From: a virus
Strand: one strand, 5' to 3'
Virus record (IMG/VR): IMGVR_UViG_3300036801_000200
Span: 1-27,539 of that record
Length of the DNA stretch: 27,539 nt
Position 1 is the stretch's first letter. Each line of letters opens with the position of its first letter. Shown here in pieces: positions 14,907 through 24,400 of the stretch. Below the pieces are notes generated by a model. It saw only the letters and a program-made list of their open reading frames with translations. It did not search any database and was not told where the DNA came from. The position numbers were made by a program, and so were the translations under genes.

Positions 14907-15170
14907 ATGTATGCCATCGTTGTCCAGCCGATTACGCTGCCGCACCGGCGGCTAAACATTGGCGATACGGTCACGCAGGAAGATTTCGCCGAGTCTCATC
15001 TGAAGATGCACGACTATCTGGCGAAGGGCATGATTGAACCAGTCAAGCCCGAGCCTCCAGCGGAGCCCATCGAGGCTGCGCAGGAGCAGGGGCAGCCGAC
15101 AGAGCCTGCGGCCGAGCCGATGCCGGAGAAGGCAGCCGATGGCCAAGCCGAGGACGCTGCCGGGCCCTAA
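14907..15170 (+). CDS. Small tail-module protein with acidic Pro-rich tail
   Basis: 87 residues. AAGGTTAGG lies just upstream of the ATG. The N-terminal half has RRLNIGDTVTQEDFAESHLK followed by a helix and a short strand (KGMIEPV); the C-terminal half is low-complexity Pro/Glu/Ala (EPPAEPIEAAQEQGQPTEP). The layout parallels the gene at 3592-3867: a G-E/D turn, a D/E-D-F-A helix, then an acidic tail. Each of the two lies 1 gene before (connector) or directly before (tail tube) a ring-forming virion protein, so they may be related assembly factors. Function unknown. Confidence 0.68.
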   Translation: MYAIVVQPITLPHRRLNIGDTVTQEDFAESHLKMHDYLAKGMIEPVKPEPPAEPIEAAQEQGQPTEPAAEPMPEKAADGQAEDAAGP

Positions 15171-15198
15171 ATAGGCCCTACTTTCGTTTGCGAGCGAT

Positions 15199-15221
15199 GG
15201 CCGCCTCCGGGCGGCCTTTTT
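15199..15221 (+). terminator. Intrinsic-terminator-like hairpin before tail tube gene
   Basis: GGCCGCC (15199-15205) pairs with GGCGGCC (15210-15216) around a TCCG loop, followed by five T residues. After it come TATTTT and the ribosome binding site. The arrangement closely resembles the one before the capsid gene. Confidence 0.65.
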
Positions 15222-15228
15222 CTATTTT

Positions 15229-15235
15229 GGAGGGG
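15229..15235 (+). promoter_or_regulatory. Strong ribosome binding site of tail tube gene
   Basis: GGAGGGG lies 7 bases before the GTG at 15243 and supports that non-ATG start. It is preceded by a T-rich segment exactly as in front of the capsid gene. Confidence 0.72.
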
Positions 15236-15242
15236 CTAGAAA

Positions 15243-16703
15243 GTGACGGCAACCAATAGAGTTCAAGTGACGATGGTACGCGAGGTGACGGCCGGCGTCA
15301 CTCCGAACACGCCCCGCATGCGGACCGCTCGCGTCACCGACGAGCGTCTTACTTTCGCGCCCCAATACATCGACTCGAACGAGTTGCGGGCCGACCGCAT
15401 GACGGCGGACCCGATCAAAGTCCTGCAGTCCGCCAGCGGGTCTATCAACTTCGAGATGTCATATCCCGACGCTGACTCGCCGCTGTCGGATATATTGCGG
15501 TCGGCCGCTTTCGAGGTATGGACGAACACTCCGACGTTTTTTAACGACGGGTCGGCCGACAGCGTCATCACCGATGCCGGCACAACCTCAGACACTTATA
15601 CCGTCGCATCAGGCGGCGCCGCAGCGGTGCTGGGTATGCTTGTTCGGGCGAGCGGCTTCACAAACTCTGCGAACAACCAAGTCTTTCGGGTAGCGTCCTC
15701 GACGGGGACCACGATCGTCGGTTCTTCGCTGAGCCTGACCGCAGAGACCGCCCCTCCAGGAAATGCGAAGCTCAAGGTCGTAGGCTTTGCCGGCGTCAGC
15801 GGCGACATCACGGCATCCTCGACCGGGCTCGCTTCAACCACTCTCGATTTTACGACGCTCGGTCTATCGGTCGGGCGCTGGCTCAAGATCGGGGGAACCG
15901 CCGCCGGCGACAAGTTCGCCACTGCGGCGCTTAATGACTGGGTCCGGATTACCGTTATCGCTGCCCATGCGCTCACGCTCGACAACCTGCCGTCGGGGTG
16001 GACCACAGATACCGGCACCAGCAAGACCATTAAGGTCTGGGTCGGCGATTACATCAAGAACGGCGTTACTGCGACATCTCTCAGCACCGAGGTCGGCTTC
16101 CTCGATCAAGTCACCCCGACCTATGTCCAAAACGTCGGCATGCAGGTCAACACACTCGCGATGAGCATCACATCGCGGCAGGTCATTACGGGCTCGGCCA
16201 ACTTTACGGGGCTCGGCGGCCAGCAGGTGACGACATCTCTGGACAGCGCTCCGGATGCGGCGACCACGGGTCGCGTCATGGCGGCGAATTCGAATGTCGG
16301 CAGGGTGGCTGAGGGCGGCTCGCCGTTAATCGCGCCGAATTGGGCACGCAGTCTGACCTTTCAGGTCAACAACAATCTCCGTACCGTCGATGATTTTCAG
16401 CTGCCGAACCCGGTTTCGGTCAACCCCGGCGAATGCACGGTCACCGGCAAGATCGAAACCTACTTCGGCGACAATACGCTGCTCGCGAAGCTCTATACGG
16501 GCACCCCAACCGCGATTTCCTCCCGGTGGCAGAAGGACAGTCAGGCGATCATCTGGCAGTTCCCGCGCGTCACCTTTACCGGAGGCGATCCGCAGGTGTC
16601 AGGGAAAAACCAGGACGTGACGATCCCACTCGACTTCAAGGCCGCGATCGATGTCGCCACAAACGCGCACTTCCTGTGCGATCGCCTGCCTTACTACGAA
16701 TAG
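15243..16703 (+). CDS. Major tail tube protein with beta-rich inserts
   Basis: 486 residues, starting at GTG. The N-terminal part is typical of siphophage tail tube proteins: RTARVTDERLTFAPQYIDSN, then RADRMTADPIKVLQSASGSI and NFEMSYPDADSP. The C-terminal part resumes the tube fold: EVGFLDQVTPTYVQNVGMQV, ITSRQVITGSANFTGLGGQQ and VTGKIETYFGD. Between them, at about 15600-16060, lie beta-rich segments (MLVRASGFTNSANNQVFRVA and LSVGRWLKIGGTAAGDKFAT) that look like inserted surface domains and account for the large size. It forms the tube channel; the inserts would decorate the tail exterior. High expression is suggested by the ribosome binding site. Confident at family level. Confidence 0.87.
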   Translation: MTATNRVQVTMVREVTAGVTPNTPRMRTARVTDERLTFAPQYIDSNELRADRMTADPIKVLQSASGSINFEMSYPDADSPLSDILRSAAFEVWTNTPTFFNDGSADSVITDAGTTSDTYTVASGGAAAVLGMLVRASGFTNSANNQVFRVASSTGTTIVGSSLSLTAETAPPGNAKLKVVGFAGVSGDITASSTGLASTTLDFTTLGLSVGRWLKIGGTAAGDKFATAALNDWVRITVIAAHALTLDNLPSGWTTDTGTSKTIKVWVGDYIKNGVTATSLSTEVGFLDQVTPTYVQNVGMQVNTLAMSITSRQVITGSANFTGLGGQQVTTSLDSAPDAATTGRVMAANSNVGRVAEGGSPLIAPNWARSLTFQVNNNLRTVDDFQLPNPVSVNPGECTVTGKIETYFGDNTLLAKLYTGTPTAISSRWQKDSQAIIWQFPRVTFTGGDPQVSGKNQDVTIPLDFKAAIDVATNAHFLCDRLPYYE

Positions 16704-16737
16704 GCTATGCGGCGGAAACGAGCGGCGGGCCTAAAAT

Positions 16738-16929
16738 ATGAAGATCGTACCATCCGACAGCCCCAGGAATAAGCGGCGATGGAAGATTGTACGTACCGAC
16801 AATTACGCCGACGTTCCGGGAGAAATCGTCACGGCTGACGAGGCTACGGGCGAATGCATGTTGCGGGTTGGCGGCGAAACCAAGCAGTACACTTTCCCGT
16901 GCGGAATTCGGATAATCGGGAAACGGTAA
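16738..16929 (+). CDS. Small hypothetical protein, 63 aa
   Basis: A short ORF between the tail tube and chaperone genes. Basic N-terminus (SDSPRNKRRWKIVRTDNY) and a beta-like C-terminal half (GEIVTADEATGECMLRVGGE). It resembles a small barrel, but I recognise no family. There is no good ribosome binding site; the coding signal is modest. It may be a genuine small gene, because this space in the operon is otherwise empty and the composition is protein-like. Confidence 0.45.
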   Translation: MKIVPSDSPRNKRRWKIVRTDNYADVPGEIVTADEATGECMLRVGGETKQYTFPCGIRIIGKR

Positions 16930-17137
16930 GTGATTCTCGGCGCCAATCAATTGATCGTATTCACGACCCCTCTCCGGATGGATTTTTGGGTCGTCTGGGC
17001 AGCCGAGTCGGCTAGCCATTAAAGCAAAGATTTTATTTTCCCGAATTCTCCTCGGCGCCCGGCAGCGACGAGGATACAGAGCCTCGGGCCTTCTGTCGAT
17101 CGGTGTCGGCGAGGGTCCAAGGGCGCGGCGCTGCAAC
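16930..17137 (+). other. Intergenic region without a recognisable gene
   Basis: About 200 bases with no convincing ORF on either strand and no tRNA. It holds a short A/T-rich island (about 17018-17040) in a G+C-rich window, which could carry a promoter for the downstream tail genes, but no clear -35/-10 pair is seen. It ends in the terminator hairpin. Confidence 0.5.
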
Positions 17138-17171
17138 GGCCGAGTGATCTGCCGGGGTCACTCGGCCTTTT
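17138..17171 (+). terminator. Strong intrinsic-terminator-like hairpin before tail chaperone
   Basis: A perfect 10-base stem, GGCCGAGTGA (17138-17147) with TCACTCGGCC (17158-17167), a 10-base loop, then TTTT and, after CC, a second T-run (17174-17179). This is the best-formed terminator in the window. Being 28 bases upstream of the next start, it would separate the tail tube transcript from the chaperone/tape measure genes unless antitermination or a new promoter acts. Confidence 0.75.
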
Positions 17172-17198
17172 CCTTTTTTGACACCGAAAGACACCGAA

Positions 17199-17651
17199 AT
17201 GGCACTCCAACTGAAGAGCCTAAAGCGCGACCTCGATAAGCAAAACGAGGGGGCATGGATTCCGCTCCCGGAATTTGTCGACCCCGACACCGGCGAAGTC
17301 CCTGAACTCCTCGTCCGCGGCATCAATTACAGCCACTTCCAGACAGCCAGGGCTGGCATGCTTCAGCGCTTCGCCCGGAAGTATCAGATGCGTCCCGTCC
17401 CACACGAGGAAGCCCACGAGGCCGACGGTAAGCTCCTCGCCAAGTTCATCCTCCTAGGCTGGCGCGGCATCGCGGAGCCCTATTCCAAGGACTTCGCCGA
17501 GGAAATGCTCTGCGACCCGGCGAGCCCGATGCAGGACTATGTCCGGCGCTGCTCGATCGAGGTCGCCGAGATCGATGCCGAATATGCCGCGAGTGCGGAG
17601 GGAAACTCGTCGCGCTCCTCCGATGGCATCTCGAAAGCCAAGGCGGCTTAA
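17199..17651 (+). CDS. Tail assembly chaperone, gpG-like zero-frame product
   Basis: 150 residues from the ATG at 17199; an in-frame TTG at 17178 is possible but overlaps the terminator T-run. The protein has an acidic, helical character typical of lambda gpG-like chaperones that coat the tape measure during tail assembly: LKRDLDKQNEGAWIPLPEFV, then INYSHFQTARAGMLQRFARK, FILLGWRGIAEPYSKDF and a Ser-rich tail. The position, directly before the frameshifted extension and the tape measure, is the diagnostic one. A slippery heptamer GGGAAAC at 17600-17606, 45 bases before the stop, lies in the correct frame for a -1 shift. Confidence 0.82.
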   Translation: MALQLKSLKRDLDKQNEGAWIPLPEFVDPDTGEVPELLVRGINYSHFQTARAGMLQRFARKYQMRPVPHEEAHEADGKLLAKFILLGWRGIAEPYSKDFAEEMLCDPASPMQDYVRRCSIEVAEIDAEYAASAEGNSSRSSDGISKAKAA

Positions 17652-18034
17652 TTCCGGCTTGGCTCGAGGAATTAGCCGAAGAGGAGCCCGATGCAGCCGC
17701 GCTGGGCCTCGCCGACAAATCCCGACAACCCGATGATGCGTTTGTCCCTCCAGGCGCGGACTCTGCCTGGCATGCGTTCTGGGCCCTGCATGGTGATCGT
17801 CAGATGGCCTCTCAGGGCATCAGCACGCCGATGGGCGGGACCGTCATCGAGCCCATTCCCCAGCGTATCCCCTTCGTATCGATCGACCGGTATGCGACCC
17901 GCATGGGCATCTCCGGAGAGCGCTTCGATTTTTTCCTGCGGTGGATCTCGGCGCTCGACCGGGAGTTCCTGCGGTTTTCCGCCGAGCAATCCCGGAGTCG
18001 CTGGGAGAAGATGCAGGCCAGATCAGCGGGCTAA
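17199..18034 (+). CDS. Tail assembly chaperone, gpGT-like -1 frameshift fusion
   Basis: Predicted 278-residue fusion made by a -1 slip at GGGAAAC (17600-17606). Zero-frame codons are GAG GGA AAC; after slipping, reading resumes at 17606 in the -1 frame. That frame is open without interruption from upstream of the slip site to a TAA at 18032-18034. The added 142 residues include WHLESQGGLIPAWLEELAEE, AWHAFWALHGDRQ and RYATRMGISGERFDFFLRWI, with the aromatic WxxxxxLHGDR pattern typical of gpT-like extensions. Lambda uses GGGAAAG at the same point. The gpT-like half has no good start of its own (first ATG at 17804, well inside the conserved part), which supports frameshifting over an independent gene. 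Confidence 0.83.
17600..17606 (+). promoter_or_regulatory. Programmed -1 ribosomal frameshift slippery site
   Basis: GGGAAAC in register G-GGA-AAC, a perfect X-XXY-YYZ heptamer. It joins the gpG-like and gpT-like frames. Both frames are open around it, and no -1 frame stop lies between it and the zero-frame stop. Strength of slippage cannot be judged; a downstream stimulator was not identified. Confidence 0.8.
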
Positions 18035-18466
18035 GCGCTGCAGCTCGACCGGCAGCGGCTTCGGCTTCGCGTTGAGCCCTGAAATACAGAGGTCTGCGGT
18101 CGCCTTTACCCAGCTTGCTGTTATCGCAATGCGCTCCGCCTCGTTTTGGGAGTGTAGCGCCGATCTCTGCCAAAGCTGTCGGATCTGGTCTTCGTTGAGC
18201 TTGCACTGCTGGACCGACAAGTCTTCGAAGCTGGAGAATTGCTGGATCTCCGGCGGTGCGGCCCGCTGCAGAAGGATCGCGACAGCCAAAAATGTGCCGA
18301 GCAGCACGAAGAGAAATGCCGCAGCCCTACGGTTTATATTTCCTCCCGCTTCGCGCCCGGCTCGACCATGCCACCAATCCAGTGCCATTTCCCGATCTAA
18401 AGGTGAAACGCCGGCCGCATCCATAATCTCTCGCATTCGCATGATTTGGGCGGCTTTCTGCGCCAT
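18023..18466 (-). CDS. Single-pass membrane protein on the opposite strand
   Basis: 147 residues from the ATG at 18466 to a stop overlapping the gpT-like stop by 12 bases, tail to tail. It exactly fills the space between the chaperone and the tape measure, which has no + strand gene. Protein layout: a charged N-terminal region (about 45 residues, with Arg46-Arg47), one hydrophobic segment at about 48-66 (AAAFLFVLLGTFLAVAILL), then a hydrophilic domain with two Cys (88 and 127), consistent with an N-in, periplasm-facing anchored protein. No family is recognised. An upstream in-frame start (18619) would overlap the tape measure; internal ATGs are alternatives. No clear ribosome binding site. 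Possibly a moron such as a superinfection-exclusion protein, but this is speculation. Confidence 0.62.
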   Translation of the reverse strand: MAQKAAQIMRMREIMDAAGVSPLDREMALDWWHGRAGREAGGNINRRAAAFLFVLLGTFLAVAILLQRAAPPEIQQFSSFEDLSVQQCKLNEDQIRQLWQRSALHSQNEAERIAITASWVKATADLCISGLNAKPKPLPVELQRLAR

Positions 18467-18469
18467 AAC

Positions 18470-18475
18470 AAGGTG
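18470..18475 (+). promoter_or_regulatory. Ribosome binding site deciding tape measure start
   Basis: AAGGTG followed by a 6-base spacer precedes GTG at 18482. It favours that start over the in-frame ATG at 18446 and the GTG at 18473, which is inside the site itself. Confidence 0.62.
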
Positions 18476-18481
18476 TCGATC

Positions 18482-21400
18482 GTGGCCGTAAGCCTGACGC
18501 AGATAAAAATTCAGGCCGACCTTGACGCCTCGGGATATATCGCCTCGGCACAGAAAAAGGCCGCATCCGATCAGCAAATGATCGATTCCGGCAATAAGTT
18601 GTCCGGGACCCTCGACCAAACCGAGAGAAAGCTTGGCACTTCCGGCTCAGCCATAACTCGGTTCATAAATTCAAACGACGCTGCCGCCAAGGCGACGGCA
18701 ACTTATGAGGATGGTGTAAGACGGCTGCAGGCCGCCCTCGACCGCGGCTCAATTTCTCAAGACCAATTCACCCGGCAATCGCAGCTTCTCTCCGACCGCT
18801 ATATAATCGCGAGTGCATCCGCTCAAAAACTCCAGCAACAGAACGCGTCTCTCGCAGCCTCATTGCAGACAGCAGGGAGCGCCGCGAATGCCTCCGCTCA
18901 ACAATTTCAGCAACAGAACGCGTCTCTCGCCTCATTGCAGACAGCCGGGAGCGCCGCGAGCGCCTCCGCTCAACAACTGCAGCAACAGAACGCGTCTCTC
19001 GCAGCCTCATTGCAGTCAACCGGGAGCGCCGGGAGCGCCGCGAGTGCCTCGGCTCAAAAGCTGCAGCAACAAAGCGCGTCGCTCGCAACCGCATTGCAGT
19101 CAACCGGGAGCAGCGCGCGGCTATCGTATACCGAGCTCGAAATCTTGCGCTCCGGCGCGATCAATACCATCCAGTCTCTAGCCTCGGGAGAAGGCGCTTT
19201 CCGAACATTGACGACGCAGCTGACGCAGACCGCGCCGGCGTTTGGCGGCGTTTTACGTTATCTCGGGCTTACTTCGATTGCATTATTGCCGATCGGCGCG
19301 GCCATCGCTGTGGTAGTCGCGGGGCTCGGCACTCTCGCGTTCGCGGTCGGCCGGCTTGCCGAGACGCAACAGCAAATCAAGGATTTCAACCTTACGCTGC
19401 AGTCACTCGGATCCAACGGCCAGGCGTCCGGCGCCGATCTCCAAAAAGCTTTTGAGCAGATACGCGACAGTGGAACCTCGGCCTCACAAGCTTTGGCGTC
19501 CGTAAAGAGCGTAACGCAAAACCCGCTGATCAACCAAGCGCGTGCCGCTGAGTTGATATCTCTTGCCCGCGATATCGCGAGTGTCACAGGCGACACCTTG
19601 CCCGAGGCGCAGCAAAAGCTGACAGTCGCGCTCACCGGCGGCGTCGACGGTTTTACAAAATATGCCTTCTCGCTCAACGCGATCACGGCCGATCAGGCAG
19701 CGCTAATCCGGCAGACTGGGAACCTATCGATCGGGCTGCAGGCGCTGCATCAGCGGTTCGACGGCGATTTCACGGCGTCGCTTACGACGACGCAAAGGGC
19801 TCTCCGCGATGTCGCTGCGGCGTGGAATGGCTTCCTTGATGCGCTGGGCAATAACGGCGTTATCCAGAGCGTCGTCAATGCTTTTAAGGCTTTGGGGTCT
19901 GCCATCGCGCAGGGCACGTCCGGCATGCTGCAAACTGGCGCGGAGCTCCTCGGCGGCGGCGCGCCTGGCGCTTCGGCGCCGCTGCCTCCGAAGATCACTG
20001 GATTTTATGGCTCTCTGTCGAATTTGGAGAGCGGTGGCCAGAACATTACTCAGCGAGTTTCCGACATCAACAGCCAGAGTGGAGTGCCTGGCCAAGGGTA
20101 TTTCCAGATAACGGATCCGACGTGGCGGCAATTCGCCTCGCCGGACATACTGCGTCAGTGGCCCAGCGCTCTGCTGGCGCCCTACGCTGTACAGGAGGCC
20201 GTTGTGGCAAACATCCCGCTGTCGCGGTTTGGCCCCCGCACAGTGTCTGGCCTTCAGTCGCAATTCGGCACTCTCAATACATCATCGACTATCGGCCAGC
20301 TTGCCGGAGATGGGAATAATATCGCTTCCGGGCAGACGGCGGCCCAGCAGACTGACGCGCTCAATAAGCAGGCCGAAGCTTTCAGCAATGCGAATAAGGC
20401 GGCTGCGGCTTTCGGGGCGACATCTCAGGGGATCACTGCCTATTACGAGACTTTCACGCGGGCGTTGGCCGATGGGGCAGATAAGACCACTGCGGAGACG
20501 TTGGCGACCAACGCTCAGCGCCAGGCTCTCGCGGCTGCGGGCGTTGAATTCGGCAAGGAGAGCGACCTCGCCAAACAGGCCTCGCAGGGCGCCCTAAACA
20601 TCGCCGATGCCTTCATCGCGAGCGAGGCGGCCGGGCTCCGGGCTACCGCCGCCGTGCAGGCGACCCGCGATGTGCTCGAGAAGTTCGGCGATACGGCGAG
20701 CCATACCGCGCAGATCGAACAGGGAATGAACGACATCCTGCGCGACCAGGCCACGACAGCGATATCGACATCGCAGCAGCAGCTCGACGCGCTGACCCGC
20801 ACCACCGCGGCCAATGACAACCTCGCCGCGGCCAGTGAGCGCGGCGCCGCCGCAGTCAGAGATGCGCAAATCGCCAATCAGGCCGCCCAGGAGACGCAGG
20901 ACACTCTCGCCAAGGCATACGCCTCCGGTGACGCCGCGCTGATCGCTCGCGCTGAAGCGCTGCGGCAGCTGACCGAAGAGCAATTAAAGGCGAACGAGGC
21001 CGCTCAAGAGACGACACAGCTAAACCTGCGGACACAGTCGACCAAGCAGGATACGCAGCTTCTACAGCTTCAGCTCGACCTGCAGGGGCAGACATCGGAG
21101 CAGATCCAGGCGCAGACGATACTACTGCGCACCAAGCAGGATCTGGAGACCCGCTTCGCCAATGCCAGCGACGACAGTAAGACGAAGATAACCGCTGCCG
21201 CTCAGGCCGAGGCCGACCTCGTCATCAAGGTGGGCGAGGCGCAGGCGGCGCAGGGGCGATTAAACTCGGAAGTCCAAGAGATCGCAAACACCATCGAGAA
21301 CTCGATTGGTGGCGCTATCGACGATGTGCTGAGCGGCAAGAAAATCACCGACTGGGGATCCCTGTTCAAGCAGACGCTGATTTCGATCGCCGAGACGGTG

Positions 21401-24400
21401 ATTTCGAGCGAGTTGATCAAGCCGCTGCTCGGGTCTCTCGTCTCTGGCGTATCGCCGCAGAATGCGCAGCAGCTCGGCACATTTGGCGCTGGCGGCGGCT
21501 TGGTAAGCCAGCTGTTGGGGATAGGGCAGTCGGCGGGAGGTGCGGCGACCAGCACGCTCGGGGCCTCTACGACCGGGCTCGGTGGATTTATTAATACATC
21601 AATAGGCCCAACTCTGGGCTTTGCGAATCCTGCTTTGCAGGGCCCTACCCTGTCAGGGGCGGCGCTGGGCGAGGGGGGGCTGTTTGGCTCTACGACGCTG
21701 GGTTCGGTGCTGCCGTTTGCCGGGCTCGCCATAGGCGCCGCTGGACTGCTGGGCAGCCTGTTCGGGAACAAAACGCCGCCGACGAACGCGAGCGGCGGCT
21801 CGATCGATCTATCCACTGGAATTGCCGGCGGTATTTCCACATCAGGATCTGGGGTAAACGCCTCCGCGGCGGCTGGGCTCATCAAGGGGCTGTCGACAGC
21901 GCTGCAAAGCTTGACGCAAGCGACCGGAGGCAGTCTGCCCGAGGGCGGGATCTCTGCCCAGGTGTTCACGAACAAGGCCGGGCAGGCTGTCTATCAGCTC
22001 GATTATTCCGGCCCTCTCGGCAAGGTAACGCAGCAATTCTCCTCCGCGGCGGATGCTATAGCCGCCGCCACGCAGGCCGCCGCGCAGAACCTCACCGGTC
22101 TATCCTCGACGCTGACGATGGCATTGCAGCACATCAGCGATCCGAGCCAGGTCCAGGCCGCAGTCGCGTTCGCGAAAACCTATGATGATCTGGGCAAGGC
22201 GCAGAATTCCTTCAGCGCCGCGCTAAGCCAGATCTCGACCGACACGGTAGAGAAAACCGGGCCGTTCGAGACGGCGCTCGGCGCGATCAACGCAACATTC
22301 ACTTCGCTTAGCCAGAGCGCTCAGCAGTTCGGCCTATCGCTCGATCCGATCAATCAGGCGTTGGACAGCGCTACCAACAAGCTACGCCAGGACTTCAAGA
22401 CTGCGCTCGATGAAGGCATAGCTGGAACATCATCCGTAGCTCAATCGGTGCGCTCCCTCACGCAGTCGTATCAGCAGAACGTCGCCGCGGCGTCGGCGCT
22501 CAATTTGACCGACGCCGACACATTGCAGAAGATAGACCAGCTGCGCGACAAAAATCTCGGGTCGATCGTCGACCAGATATTCTCCGGCGTCGGGGAAGAT
22601 CCGGCAAAAAAGACCGATGTATTCACGCAGGCGCTTACAAACCTGCAGGGCGTCTTCGAGGCCGCGACCGCCTCGGCGAGCCAGCTGGGGCTGTCGATCG
22701 ACGACATCTCGGCGCGTCAGGCGGCGGCGGTCGAGCGGCTCGCCAGCGATCTACAGACGAACCTGACGAACAACGTGGCGGCGGTGTTTTCGTCCATAAG
22801 CGGCGATCCATCTGCGAAGACGGATAATTTTACGGCGGCGCTGCAAAAGCTGATGGCGGCCTTCGATTCCGCGACCGCCGATGCGGCAGCACTTCAGCAA
22901 AACCTCAACATCGATCCCCAGCGGACCGAGGCCTTGGCGCGGCTGTATGCGGATTTCTCCTCTAATGTCTATGGGATTGTGGCGAGCGCGGAGGGGCTCA
23001 CTCAGTCATCTGATCCGCTCACTCAGGCGCTGGCGCAAATAGCCGATGCCGTACAATCGTTTGCCTCGACGGCGGCAAGCGCCGGGCAGGACATCCGGGG
23101 GATTGCTGCCCTCGGCGAGACCGCCAGGGCTCAACTCGCGGGGGCGTTCAATTCCCAGATCTCCGGTCTGCTGCAGGCTATCACCGATCCCGTGCAGTCG
23201 GCAATCGATCAGGAACGCGCGGCCGGGCGGCGGCGACTTGACGACGCGCAAGCGCTCGGCGCCGACCTCGATCAGGTTGCGAATTACAACGTCGCCAATC
23301 TGCAACGGGTAACGGACGCCGCCAAAAGCTCCGTTCAGACACTTCAAACCGCCGAACAGGTCGCGGCCCAGGCATCAAGCACACTTGCCGACGCGATATC
23401 GAGCGTCACCGGAACCGGCGTCGGGCAGTTTGCGATGGCGCTGAAAAACCTTGGCGCCGCCGAAAGCAGCCTTCTAGATGCGGCCGGGAAAGCCAACCCG
23501 AATTTCAATCCTCAGCCGATCCTCCAGTCTTATGGAGACCAGGCCAATCAGCTAAGGATCGCGTTCGATAATAGCATCCAACAGTTGATCGTGGGAATTA
23601 ACGATCCCGTACAGGCCGCGCTGAATGTTGAGCTCGAGGCGGGGCGCCGGCGCGTCGCCGAGGCGGAGGCCGTCAGTGGCGATCTCGCCGCGGTCGACCA
23701 ATACAATGCTGCCAACCTGATCAAAGTCGCTCAGGCTGCGCAACAGGCGACGACGGCGATCACGACCACTGCGGCGTCGTTCAATGATCAAATCAAGCAG
23801 TTGCTTGAGGGGATCACGGATCCGGTGCAGGCCGTCATCGATGCGGAACTGCAGGCCGGTCAGGATCGCGTGACCCAGGCCCAATCGATTGGGGCTGATC
23901 TCAACCAGGTCTATGAGTATAACCGCGCCAATCTAATCAAGGTCATCCAGGCGGCTCAGGGCGCCGGCGATGGGATAGCGGATTTCTCCTCGCAACTCCA
24001 ATCGCTCCAATCGGCGCTGCAGCAGCTCACTACCGGCCCGCTATCAGGGCTCACGCCGGCGCAGCAGGTGATCCAAGCCAAGGCACAATTTCAGAGCGAA
24101 CTCGCTCTCGTGCAGGCGGGCAACCTCGGCGAGATCCCCAACCTCACGGCATCGGGAATTGCCGCCGTCCAGGCGTCACAATCTGCCTATGGAAACTCGA
24201 AACAGACGGCCGACCTGCGCGACCAGATCACGAATTCGTTGCAGGGCGTGGCGATCTCGACGGGCAAACAAGCGGTCGAAGCAGCGAGCACGACAACCGT
24301 AACGGCGTCCAATCGAGCGCAGCTTCAAACGACGCTCCGGGCGGAAGACGCGGCGGCACACTCGATATTGAGCTATCTGCAGGTGCAGGCTGACCTTCAA

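Noticed and set aside
17804-18034. Independent small gene starting at ATG 17804
   Set aside because: The same frame carries conserved-looking protein upstream back to the slippery site, and the ATG has no ribosome binding site, so it is the C-terminal part of the frameshift product.
17691-18491. 266-codon + strand ORF overlapping the chaperone end and the minus-strand gene
   Set aside because: Its product is Arg/Ser/Pro-rich and featureless. The gpT-like extension and the minus-strand membrane gene explain the same DNA better.
21202-21975. 257-codon minus-strand ORF inside the tape measure gene
   Set aside because: Pro/Ser/Ala-rich complement of the Gly/Ala-rich tape measure segment; no start signal.
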